A stretch of 64,000 bases of DNA from positions 8,408,001-8,472,000 of the forward strand of contig JAILWY010000009.1 in assembly GCA_022113835.1 (NCBI GenBank), written 5' to 3'. A program made the translations under genes and the position numbers. The notes under the pieces are model-generated. The model was not told the DNA's origin. It was given only the letters and a program-made list of their open reading frames with translations, and ran no database searches. This document shows, piece after piece, positions 54,400 through 64,000 of this stretch. This stretch comes from Atopsyche davidsoni (lineage: Eukaryota > Arthropoda > Insecta > Trichoptera > Hydrobiosidae). Each line of letters opens with the position of its first letter. Position 1 is the stretch's first letter.

Positions 54400-54790
54400 T
54401 TGGAAATCTGGCTTCTGGGGCTGCGGCCGCGGAGGTGCGGCACCTCGCCAGCGCGGCGGCCCGGGGGAGCGCGGAGAGTCGACTCTGCAATAAACCACGA
54501 GTCGAAGAGCACCGCGACAAACAAAACTGCAGCCTTACTTCTCAGCCACCATAAAACTCCGGCCCGGACGCCGCGACAGGCGCGGCGGGAGATTTCCCGA
54601 GGGCCGCGGTCCCCAGCCGCCGCGCCCCGGATTACGTATTTAAATCGTATCAAAGACACGCTAAATATAATATTCCTTTAGCGGAGCATTATGTGTGGAC
54701 TCGGCTGTGGACTTTGAAAGTAAAAAGGACTCGGCGCGGCGGACGTGCGGTGAGCACCGCCGGCTCCACTCCGCTGCGTCCGGCGTACTT
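54400..54790. promoter_or_regulatory. GC island, CpG-rich
   Basis: Two CpG-rich blocks (54.40-54.64 and 54.70-54.79 kb) with GCGGCCGCGG and several GCGG runs. Frames on both strands are open because stops are rare in this composition; none shows a domain. Confidence 0.3.
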
Positions 54791-57599
54791 TTCATACTTA
54801 ATTATATCAGAAACACCTAGATTATTATTCCTCAATTCTTTTTTAAACGGATGTATAGATGAATTTTCACGATTCCACTCCCACTCCCAAAGAAAGAACT
54901 CCCACTCTCGTCGCTTACCTTTACAGTTTTTTTATTAAAATAAGAAATACTAAAGTAACGTTTTATTATAAACGCCATACAGTCATACGCTTTCAGTCAT
55001 AAAAGTAAACAATCTGTTCATTCTACGCGAAAAATTCAATACTCATAAATATTTAGAAGAAAGAAAGAATAAAAATAATAATATAATTGATAGCCTAAAT
55101 TAATTTTATTAAACTAGTCATATCAATTTATTTTGCAAAATAATTATTTTTTTTTAGTCTTAACAATTACTTTGTTTTCTCTGTATGAGTACAAGATAAT
55201 ATTTATATTAACAGTCAGTACATATTTTATATCGTCAGTCCACAAGCAAATAATACCCACGCACACTTATTTGTAACTAGCCTATAATAATTCTATTACG
55301 CTCTTACAATAGGAGGCCGCATGCGAGAACAATCAAAGAACATACAATTATTCGATAATATCATTGAATCGATATTTTCTGCTACTTCAATTTATAAGAT
55401 GTTAATCTAAAAAGATATCTTAATATTAAAACATCCATTGAATTTATTTTTTTGATTGCCTCATTCAAATTATAATGAGGGGTAGGTACGCTGCGGGTAA
55501 ATGTTCAACGCCCTCGCATACAAAATACCTTAATCCTACTGAAAAAAACCTTTCATACTGATACTGATTAGGGGTGTTTAAAAATTAAAAGTGGCGCTGG
55601 GGGTGAGGTGGTTGACGGGCACGGCGAGGTGTCGGGGCCTGGCGGGCGGGCAGGGCGGGGCGGGGCGCAGACGCTGGGCTGTCGGCTTGCGAGCTGACGG
55701 GACCCTCTTCACGGGAGCTTAGGCCGCGTCTGGATGAAGATCCGTATCGGAGAGTGCGTTAGTCCGGGACGAAGAACCGGGGAAAGGGGCAATTATGATA
55801 ATTAAGAATAGGCTCATGTATCTTAATAATTTGATTTGAAATTATAAAATCTCAAAATATTGCAATATATTTCACTGCGGCATTAAAAGAAAATATATAT
55901 AAAAAAACATTTTAAGCAACATATCACTTTTATGTGCATTTATTCATTTACAATAGTAATTCCTAATACAAGTTAAATAAACCCGGGCTGCGATATATAT
56001 AATATATATACTGTGTGGGCGCAAAATGGAGATTTATTAGGTCAATTTTTATTTTAGGGATATTTAAGCCCACGGCATGTCACTTAAATAGAAAATAATT
56101 TTATTTCTCATCATATCAACTTATGTCAAAATTCAACAACACATTAAACCTCTATTTTAAGATCGATGTGTAGTTTTAATATTTTAAAATGGTGTTTGCT
56201 TATTTTTTAATGCAATTTTTTTAGTTATAGAGTTGGGTACTAAAAAAAATTATAACTGAATGTGAATATACTCCGATTGTCGTATTTATAATTTAAGACG
56301 TTTTTATTTAATATGGATTATAAATTAAGTACAAAATACACGACATGATTTTTTGAAGCTCACACGCCAACCTGTAACTGTATAATATTTGTATTTTCTA
56401 TCGTTATAAGTAAAATACTATGATATATTTAAATATCAACCCCCTAAAAAATATGCTGTGTGCGTGAGCAGCAAATTAGAACTTGCGTTACAAGTTAAAT
56501 GTTACCAATTTTTATGTGATATAACGCTAAATTATTATTAAAAAAATTCTAAAAAAAATCAGTATTCGTAAATACATAATTAATAAATATTCATAATTCA
56601 ATTTAAAACTTCAATGAGTAACATGATTATTCAGTAGATCTGCACAAACCCATCAACCACACCCATTTGCGCAAAAAGGTAGTCGCTTTTTTTAATTTAG
56701 AAGTTTCTAAAATCTCTTTTGATGGACATCCGGCTTTGCCCCAAGCCCGCTTGGCCCTCCGGTAAGCCTCTTTAGAGGAAGGACCGTATGAAGATAGCAC
56801 TCATACCAGGATTAAGATCCTGCCTATTCAAATCAAGAAAAAACACCTCCGTACGGGGGCTAATGAGGACTTCACTTATTTTATAACAAGGATTAGTATG
56901 TAACGTGAAATTAGAAGACTTAATTCTACGGTAAGGGGTAATATGCTTTCACAAATATGAAATTTTACTAAAAGAGGTATCGCTGATTAGTATAATTTAT
57001 TTTGGATTTTAATTTATCAATAGCTAAAAAGCCTAATGGAAAAAAATTACACGTTGTGAATAAATGTTTCTTCGGTGTTTTTAATTTTTTTGTAAAGTAT
57101 TACTTGCTAATTATAACAAAAATATTGCTCTCTGTATTATAATTGATCAATATTCAGTTTTATAAATTTTAGACTAATGTATTGCATAGTAATTGTATGA
57201 AAGCACCCTTGGGTCGCGAGGTGAATAGAGCAACAAGCAGACTGCTATAGCCAGCAGGACATGCATACCAGCAAGACATGCTACAGGATACGCAATCACG
57301 CAAAAAAAAGTCAAGTTTCACGAAATTGCTAGCATCAGTGGAAAAAGCGAGCCATCCGATGGTTATGATAATTTCATCCAGTATCCTGACGTTTACTTCT
57401 CGGGATGCTGGATTGCTTTATTTTACTCAAGCCACCTAACTTTAGACTGACATACCAGAGTGACTCCTGCTTAGTTTAAATTATATTTTAAAATCAGTTA
57501 TAGAAATGATCCTCTTCCGAGCGTTCTCAACAAATATACAGTAAGTTTTTAAAGGAAATAAATGAATACGGAGAGAGAGGGGGAGAAGGCTTTTCCATT

Positions 57600-57870
57600 T
57601 TCCGTATAGTAGGCAAAATTTCCAGAGGGTGGGGACAGGGTGGGGACAGGGTGGGGGCGGGGATGGGCGGTGGTCCCTCGGGAGCGGGCGCTGCGCCCCG
57701 CGCCCCCGTCCTCGCCCCTGCCCCCGGTCGCCCCCCGGGGGTTCCATTTGTCCCATAACTTCGGCCGACAAAGGCTCTGACGCCCCGCGGGTCCCAGGTG
57801 GCCCGGCCGCCCCGCAGCTGCTATCGGAAAATGGACTCTACTTTTAAACGAACGACCGCCCCGGTCGAAA
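57600..57870. promoter_or_regulatory. GC island, CpG-rich
   Basis: GTGGGGACAGG repeated twice, then G-rich and C-rich blocks (57.65-57.74 kb). No gene is supported despite open frames on both strands. Confidence 0.3.
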
Positions 57871-58968
57871 TGGTATTTTGATAGTTTTGTCAATTCGGAT
57901 AGGACATTTTTTTAGTTTTTAATTTGTTGAATACACACAAAGTTATTCGTGACTATTGGTTATTACTCTCAATGTTACATAAGTATCTGCGATTCAACGT
58001 AGCACACTTTAAATAGTTTTGTCGCTATGTAGTGTTTAAAAACGTGATAATTGTAAAAAAAGGTAAAAAAGTAAGCTGTAAAGGGCTCTTTAGTCCGTGG
58101 GACGTCAAACGCGCACGCAACTCTACTAAAATGATTTCACCGGTTCCAACCAACTCCTAGGGATTCTGACCCACCTCTAAAATTTCATGTAAAACACATC
58201 GTCCCGCATGCAGAAAGTCTATTTATGCTGCAACTTCCACATAATAAAAATGTGAGCTAATTTTATACATCAGATACATGCAAAACCTATATGACTATTC
58301 TGGGGAAAACACTGAACAAAAACTTGAAGTATAGTCGACCTCGTGAGGAGCGGAGCGGAGATGGCAAACCGGACTTCAATTTATAATAAATATACGTATT
58401 CAATTGTAAAGTAAAATTTTGTCCATCTTCTTCTCGTTCCACTGTATCATTGAAAATGACTAAAAATACAACTCAAAGTCGTTTTCCCCACTGGAGAAAT
58501 CTGCATAAATTTATCAACACATTCACGTTAACCCGACAGCCTGGAACAAGAGAGGAGAAGAAGTAGCGACCGCAGACATGAAATTCCAACTTCTAAAAAT
58601 AATCTATGAGCATTTAGACGCGGCGGGGCGGTATGAGCGATCGATTCGCGGCGCCCGGGGGCCCGGTCCCAGGGGGCGCGGCCCGCCATCCGGGCACCTA
58701 CTTCCGTGTTTATTTTCTGTGCCGATGGTGACCGAGCGGCAACGCGAGCCTTGCTTATGGCGGCTCGGAAGGTGAGCTTGTTTGCCATTGCACATTCAAA
58801 ATCTAACTGATAACAAAACACCGACAACAGATATGCTACCTTATAATGCAAAATAACAAATTCGGATAAAAAAAATTTACAGTGTCGATATTGCACATCC
58901 CTGATTTTATTTTGATACTGTACAATATTTTATTAAAATAAATTATAGATATTATATGTATACACAAT

Positions 58969-59290
58969 AGGATTGAGAAAAACGAACATAGAAATTTGTA
59001 AGGGTGTCAGACAAGGATGCATCTTATCTTCAATGTTATTCAAATTTTACTACGACGCCCATGATGATTGTGAATTGGTATCAAAATCAACGGTAGGTCA
59101 CTGAATAACATTCGTTACGCCGATGATACTGTCCTCCTAGTCGACAAAGTCAACGGTAAGTACGGTTTCTTCGTGAACATAAAGAAAACTAAAATAATAG
59201 TTGTTAGCAGAGAGTTGATTGACAACTTCAAAATCAATATTGATAACAAATTAGTGAAGAGAGTGTAAAAATACTTGTATATTTTATTTA
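58969..59290 (+). pseudogene. non-LTR retrotransposon reverse transcriptase fragment
   Basis: Seen: plus-strand frame with KGVRQGCILSSMLFKFY (RT block with the RQGC...LS..LF signature), then after a frameshift INGRSLNNIRYADDTVLLVD with the catalytic YADD, then NIKKTKIIVVS and a block ending at a TAA near 59268. Known: these are RT motifs of LINE-type elements. The spacing between RQGC and YADD is shorter than normal, so internal sequence has been lost. No endonuclease domain, 5' end or poly-A tail was found. The clade (RTE-, I- or Jockey-like) cannot be decided. Confidence 0.88.
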
Positions 59291-59809
59291 CACCCAAATT
59301 TGTATTAGATACTAAATTGAAAAAACCAACGTTAAAATAATTCAAATAAATATATAAACTTTACGAATACCTAAATTTTAAATAAAAATATATTAAATCA
59401 CTTATTCGAGATAAATAGCTGAGAAATGAAAAATGCTTTGCAGGGCAAGGTGGACACTTCTTTAATTTTCTTGTGTTTTGAACATTTATTTGTCAAAACT
59501 AACATAATATTAAAATGTGTAATGTCTATATATGAGCAAATATTAGAGAGAGAAGAAACTTTAAGCACGATGCAAATATTGAAATCTTTTAATTTAACTT
59601 AGTGCCAAGAAAAGTAAGCTATGAATCTAAAAATCGTGAAATCTATGAACTGAAAAAGTTCAAAGAATTATTTTGGATAAATTTTAGATAATAAAGTGCT
59701 ATTATTTTATTATATTTCGTCTGTAGTCTATAGCTTACGTTTAAAGGTATTAATTCGAAACAGCAATTTTCATGGACAACACTAACAATCACTGCACCGA
59801 ATCATTAAC

Positions 59810-59960
59810 AATGAACGCAATGCGAGCAGGCGGCACATTCGTCCTCGCCACAGCCGCGGGTGATTTGACGGCCGCCTTGCCGATATTGATGACCTGCGCT
59901 GACCACCGACCAGCCGCGTAATGGCGCCTCGTCAAACATCATGGTGACTGCAAACCCACC
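59810..59960. promoter_or_regulatory. GC island with the GAGGCGCCATTAC motif (reverse)
   Basis: GAGGCGCCATTAC occurs on the minus strand at 59918-59930. The island also has GGTGATTTGACGG and CGTCAAACATCATGG. It lies in intron 1, 46 kb from its partner. Confidence 0.4.
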
Positions 59961-60681
59961 AAACACCATGAAGCATACAAACCGAAAAAAAAAACATCGG
60001 GAACTTGGGAATTGCATGTAACTGTTTAGATAATCTTGTCCGTAACGAGTTTGGTCCATCCTTTACAGAGCTTGATACTAAGAAAAACTCGGAAACTCTG
60101 TGCCAACAACCTGCTAAGAATACACACAACAAACGTGCAACTCGGCTAATACTAAACTATGGCACCATCGGTTTACTTCATTGTAAACAAAATTATCATA
60201 ACTATTCATTACATTACAACATTGACACTATGAGGATGGGGGTTTGCTCATAGTCTCAAATCAAAAATTCTCCAACGGTCAAAACAATATCATTAAGGCT
60301 TTACTCTGGCCTTGCTGTTGTGAATAAGTAAAATAAGTAATTGCGAGCCGAGCTGGGGGGTGCGGGGTGGGTAATTAGCGGAGAGGGTCCAGTGACGTCA
60401 CGGTCCGACATTTTTAGCGGGCCTCAGGGGAGCCGGTCCTGCGGGACCCCCACCCCGCCCAGGTAAAGGTTTGAGTGTCTTCCCTCCTGAATTTAAAGCG
60501 AACGTGTGGACGGCACAAAGTTCACGGCGATGCGATGCCTTGGATAATTAAACAGTGCGGTATTTGATACTCTTTTTTAATACGCGCATAATTTAGAAGT
60601 AAATATGAACCGAGGGCGGGTAAACATGATCGAAATCAAAAAAATAGCGTAAGCACCCAGTTCAATCTATTAAAAATACAC

Positions 60682-60703
60682 ATATATATATATATATATA
60701 TAT
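60682..60703. repeat. (AT)n microsatellite
   Basis: About 11 AT units. Confidence 0.9.
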
Positions 60704-61591
60704 CAAATATATAATAAATATTAACTTAAGTTTGATTATTCTACGTATAATTTGAACTTTTTAATTACACGATAAATGTGAGCAGTACTCACTTATTAGT
60801 TAATTACCTATCACATTAATAATCATATTTTATGTTGCCTCTAATGTGGCATTCACGTGTAACTAGATGCCGACATACGAACTTATTTACAAAACGGCAC
60901 AGCATGGAAACAAAAATATTACTTTATGACTTTGTTTTAAGTTTGTCAAGCACATCTGATCACATACAATTGACCAAACATTATTCTTACTTACCTTCTC
61001 TGTTTTAAAGTTATTGTTGCGACAAATTATATTCGATGACTAATTTCATTATTTCACAACAAGCGTCAAAAATTGCTGCATTTAACCACAAAAATCTAGA
61101 TTATATATCTTTCTGTTTCTTGCAGAATCATATAAATTGTACACAAGTCAACTTTTTGTTATATATTTATGTATAATTTTTACATTTGATCTTTAAAATG
61201 AAAACTATCATAAAATCTTTATAAATTATAAATTCACTAATATTTTAAATAGAGCTCCATGCTGTTATTTTTTCAATTGTATTTATATGTTATACAGTAT
61301 GACACATTGATTTATATATTATATTCTTGTTTTCATGAAATCCGCTAATCTTTGTGGGTTCAATCATTATTGGTGAACTTGATTTGCGTTCAAATTACAA
61401 ATAGTTTAAAAATTAATAAAAGACTGAACAGTTGATTTTGTGAAGATATATGCAAGCATTTGACATGCTACCTACTAGATAATATACAAATCATGCGTAT
61501 GCTAAGAATTTATATGGAATATACGAGTACATTTTTTATTATATAAATATTCAAACATAGTATACGAAAATAAATCTCGATCAAGACTCAC

Positions 61592-61631
61592 GTTTGAGAG
61601 ACCTGGGTTTCGCTTGCTTTCGGCGGGACAT
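61592..61631 (-). CDS. ush: u-shaped/FOG-like gene, coding exon 1 (FOG repressor motif)
   Basis: Seen: on the minus strand an ATG opens 13 codons reading MSRRKQAKPRSLK plus one base (C), then a consensus donor (C|GTGAGT), so the exon ends in phase 1. Known: RRKQxxPxxI/L at the extreme N-terminus is the motif by which FOG (u-shaped in flies), SALL and BCL11 zinc-finger repressors bind the NuRD co-repressor. Vertebrate FOG starts with MSRRKQ and has PRQIK after it; SALL and BCL11 have PQH. The PRSLK here is nearer FOG. The next exons are acidic, which also fits FOG. Inference: this is the start of the insect GATA cofactor u-shaped, a nuclear protein. Alternatives are a SALL or BCL11 (CG9650-like) gene. 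The ATG lies in a GC-rich first-exon region, as expected near a promoter. The motif call is firm; the gene name is less so. Confidence 0.85.
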
Positions 61632-62200
61632 GCCAACAATCTCGCACCCCACGTGGTCACCGGCTTTCTTATTCCATCCAAATAAATTATCCCAAAATCC
61701 CGTCAATCGCACATCAACAACCACAAAAAAAACACGAGCCGCATTGTACAATCAAAACAAAAGTTTTTGACAGATACACTCAGTCGATCACCGATATCGC
61801 GACAAGATAAAACGAAACTATACTGCATCATAAGCATGCGAATGTGTGTGCGACTCGCGCGTGGCAGTGCAACCGGAAACACGCGGTGCGTCTGTGGTGC
61901 GAGCTGGGATAACTTCGAGAGGCTTGTTTGGGCGACACTCGGAGCAAGGGATGGCGCAAGGGATGCCGCCCGCGTCGCGGCGCTCGGCGCACTGAGCGAG
62001 GAGCGCCCAACAAGTGGGATCGGCCCCACTGCGCATGCACCCTGCCACCCCGCCACCCGCCACCCTCCACCCTGCCACCCCCGCCACCCCGCCACCCTGC
62101 CACCCTGCCACCCGCGTTTTCAATTTTAAATCTGAACCTGAAAACTTTCACGACCTGTCTGGCACCCACCGAGGACGCATACTCTACTACTTGTCGCATT
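61632..62200 (-). promoter_or_regulatory. ush: 5' UTR and promoter-proximal region of the u-shaped/FOG-like gene
   Basis: Immediately upstream (higher coordinates) of the MSRRKQ start codon. From about 61.84 kb it becomes GC- and CpG-rich, ending in a CCACCCTG-type tract at about 62.04-62.12 kb. The bases just before the ATG read TTGTTGGC, an acceptable insect start context. No convincing TATA box was found in it, and the start site cannot be placed by eye. Overlapping short reading frames on both strands here are composition artefacts. A good minus-strand donor (CACACG|GTGAGTAGA) near 62.43 kb leaves open an additional noncoding exon further upstream. Confidence 0.5.
62035..62118. repeat. 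CCACCCTG/CCACCCCG imperfect tandem tract
   Basis: C-rich tract of CCACC-type units next to the presumed promoter; long frames through it on both strands are repeat artefacts. Confidence 0.85.
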
Positions 62201-63469
62201 ATTTCAATTCAACATTTGTTCGCAGAATTCCATCAGTGTCACGTGTGAAGCATTGTACAGTGCTTGTGACAAATTAAATACAACAATACCGGTCATTATC
62301 ACCCGCTAGTTTTAATTGTAAATATTCATAGTCGAAACTTGTCAAATGTTTTGTCAGATACAAAAAAAATATTCGCACATTTCAAATACTGTGAATTTTT
62401 TTTCTTTTTTACTATACTGACCCTACGTTTTCTACTCACCGTGTGTTCATCGGCTATTAGAGAGATAGATCTCTTGTTGTATTACTACTTTCTCGTGTTA
62501 AGTTTTTTCCAACGAAATACGGTGAGCGAGATAAATTTTGAAACCACTATTCTGGGCTCCATCATACTAACCGAAATAAAATACGCACACTCAATCGAGT
62601 CTGGATACAACATTATATGCACCTATTACTTTAGCAGAGAATTTAGTAGTCAATTTGTTAATTAAGTCTAGTTATTGGAAATCAATAACATTAATATTTT
62701 TTGGGATCTATAGGCTTTAGAGATGGTCCGTGCCAGGCCGACGGTGGAGCGCTTATAGCGCGAGGCGCGCGGCCATACCGCTCGGATTGCCACAAGGACT
62801 CAGACGGTAGACATCACATTTTATAATAACTCCCAGCTTCATACTTTTAGTGCTTGTAGCTCTGAAATACGTTGATCACACTACCAATCGGTAACCAAAA
62901 ACGGCAAATCCATAAACCAGTCAAACAAACCCACTTGAGACAGATACAAAAGTGCCACCACTGGCTTCCCTCAGTGGTGCAATAGCGCCTCGATTGATAT
63001 CGGAAATATACATTTTATTCTAAAAATATATGTTTCGTGGTTATAAATATAACAAAATATTATTGTTTGCCTATATTGCATAAACCAACGCCTCGTGACT
63101 ATCCAAGTTTATTGTGTGCTTTGTATAGAGATAAGTAGAGCGACTTAATATTTGCCCAGTGCAGAAATCCTGACATACAGAAAATAAACGTTCATGTGTA
63201 GCAGTAACTGCACTAGAAATTGTTCAAGTACATGAGAATATACAGGTACATGGTTATCGTCGTCACTACGGTTAGCAAGAATTACCGCTAGTAATAACCC
63301 ATTCTGATGTCAATTCTGATGCCAATTTTGATACCAGTGAGGCCAATTTTTGCCATCCTCGATTTTTACTTGTTTAAGCCTGTAGAAAAAAAATTCACTA
63401 TTTTAGAGCTATGGAAAAAGCATTAATTTTTACCATTACAAATAATTATACATTTGCATAGTTATCGTT
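62201..63469. other. upstream intergenic DNA
   Basis: Presumed upstream flank of the minus-strand gene. A short GC patch lies at about 62.72-62.79 kb and an 8-bp inverted repeat at 62956-62979. No gene is supported; the reading frame at 62339-62665 is A/T-rich, has no domain, and is not called. Confidence 0.5.
62956..62979. repeat. short inverted repeat
   Basis: CACCACTG (62956-62963), 8-nt loop, CAGTGGTG (62972-62979). Lies in upstream DNA; role unknown. Confidence 0.6.
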
Positions 63470-63870
63470 AACTTTGTCACGTTATCCTTCGTGGTAGCCA
63501 TTTCGAGGCACCTAAGCGTGGCTCATCAAAAACCGACGTGCGACTACGTTGAAACTCGTTAAACCATTTTTTTTAAAAAAGCCATCGAAGGAGAAGAGTC
63601 ACCGTACACAGCATCCAAGCGCTCTTTGATTTCGCTGCGCGGTTTCCCTTCCAAAAACAAGAATCGAATCACCGACCGATATTGCTCTTTTTACATTTTT
63701 CTAAAATACGCGTACACGTTCGCTTCCACACGCGGTCAAAACAAAACTACGAGTCCGATTCTGTTGAAATTTTGACTGTAGCCGTCTACAAGAATCTACT
63801 ACACGATAGTAAATCTCTCTAGCGATACTAGCACCATCGAGCGGTGAGGCTAAGTACTTATCGGACCGCC
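63470..63870 (-). mobile_element. 5' part of a second mariner family, decayed
   Basis: Seen on the minus strand: an outer end reading GGCGGTCCGATAAGTACTTA, about 140 bp of leader, then an ATG at about 63696 followed directly by TAA. The frame continues EQYRSVIRFLFLEGKPRSE, ending near YGDSSPSMA, and after a disrupted T/A run FNEF-like and TSVFDEP-like blocks in other frames. Known: this is the DNA-binding N-terminus of mariner-family transposases. The catalytic part is missing, so the element is 3'-truncated near 63.47 kb. It differs clearly from the mariner at 1520-2790. Confidence 0.85.
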
Positions 63871-63873
63871 TTC

Positions 63874-63878
<5 letters not shown>

Positions 63879-63909
<31 letters not shown>
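63879..63909. repeat. (TA)n microsatellite
   Basis: About 15 TA units lying just beyond the outer end of the second mariner, which obscures its TA target site. Confidence 0.9.
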
Positions 63910-63915
<6 letters not shown>

Positions 63916-64000
63916 AGCATATATATCTTTCTGGTAAATATTAAATTCATTTATATGTTTATATTAAGAGAAAATGTCACTTTGCTTTGATATCATTCGT

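Larger units (their letters stand above)
43853..61591 (-). other. intron 1 of the u-shaped/FOG-like gene (about 17.7 kb)
   Basis: Bounded by the exon 1 donor and exon 2 acceptor. Mostly A/T-rich with no supported gene. It holds GC islands at roughly 44.92-45.03, 46.10-46.20, 46.62-46.86, 47.59-47.69, 48.48-48.80, 49.14-49.37, 49.53-49.74, 50.20-50.33, 50.79-50.93, 51.80-51.87, 52.66-52.91, 53.54-53.72, 54.40-54.79, 55.59-55.79, 57.60-57.87, 58.61-58.79, 59.81-59.96 and 60.34-60.56 kb. It also holds a reverse-transcriptase fragment at 58.97 kb and several hairpins. The 56.65-56.95 and 57.21-57.48 kb stretches are less A/T-rich than their flanks and may be worn repeats; I do not recognise them. 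Such a long first intron dense in islands is typical of a developmental regulator with many enhancers (inference). Confidence 0.7.

Noticed and set aside
56650..57480. Two stretches of mixed composition (56.65-56.95 and 57.21-57.48 kb), one with tandem-like AGCAGGACATGC/AGCAAGACATGC.
   Set aside because: Possibly worn repeats or conserved noncoding DNA, but no motif, end or frame supports a specific call.
58528..58896. 122-codon minus-strand frame.
   Set aside because: No recognisable domain or splice sites; part lies in a GC island and part in AT-rich intron.
60990..61020. Minus-strand AACAG|AGAAG|GTAAGTAAG, a possible 5-nt exon.
   Set aside because: The length breaks the phase between exons 1 and 2 and no longer exon with another acceptor fits; noted only as an isolated donor.
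61703..62277. Several overlapping frames of 87-130 codons around the presumed promoter.
   Set aside because: They run through the CCACCCTG tract on both strands and conflict with the well-supported exon 1; composition artefacts.
62420..62450. Minus-strand donor CACACG|GTGAGTAGA upstream of exon 1.
   Set aside because: It could end a 5' noncoding exon, but no convincing acceptor was found between it and the start codon.
1..64000. tRNA, rRNA, CRISPR arrays, bacterial-type operons or endogenous viral genes.
   Set aside because: None seen: no tRNA A/B-box pairs with cloverleaf potential, no regularly spaced repeats, no viral protein motifs beyond transposon and LINE remnants.

Overview
The window looks like a piece of an AT-rich insect genome. 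No long open reading frame survives anywhere, and the background is A/T-rich with homopolymer runs. The recognisable transposable elements (mariner, hAT, piggyBac, a non-LTR retrotransposon) are all common in insects. The order cannot be fixed from the sequence; a lepidopteran is possible but not shown.

One gene accounts for most of the window. It lies on the minus strand and is present only as its 5' end. Four short exons with good splice sites, all in the same phase, are spread over 53 kb: 61592-61631 (start codon, MSRRKQAKPRSLK), 43751-43852, 37535-37615 and 8613-8663. A possible 12-15 nt microexon lies at 40495-40509. Joined, they give an N-terminal FOG/SALL/BCL11-type NuRD-recruitment motif followed by a strongly acidic, low-complexity tail of about 80 residues. 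I read this as the start of a u-shaped/FOG (GATA cofactor) gene. Its zinc-finger exons would lie to the left of base 1. That identification is an inference, since no zinc finger is in the window.

The rest is very large introns (about 17.7, 6.1 and 28.9 kb, plus at least 8.6 kb running off the left edge) and, right of about 61.63 kb, the 5' UTR, promoter and upstream DNA. The introns are AT-rich but carry several dozen separate GC-rich, CpG-bearing islands of 100-650 bp. The islands contain homeodomain-like TAAT cores, GATA sites, a shared 13-mer and CTCF/Pho-like sites, and look like candidate cis-regulatory elements. Several carry GGGGC/CCCCG runs able to form G-quadruplexes.

Transposable elements: a full-length dead mariner (1520-2790, inverted repeats and TA duplication visible); a 424-bp non-autonomous hAT with an exact 8-bp target duplication (6141-6564); an internally deleted piggyBac with TTAA ends and a remnant of the transposase N-terminus (7105-7562); a reverse-transcriptase fragment (58969-59290); and the 5' part of a second mariner family on the minus strand (63470-63870). 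Two hammerhead-like hairpins with the same layout lie 1 kb apart in opposite orientation (41.6 and 42.7 kb). No rRNA, tRNA or CRISPR array was seen.
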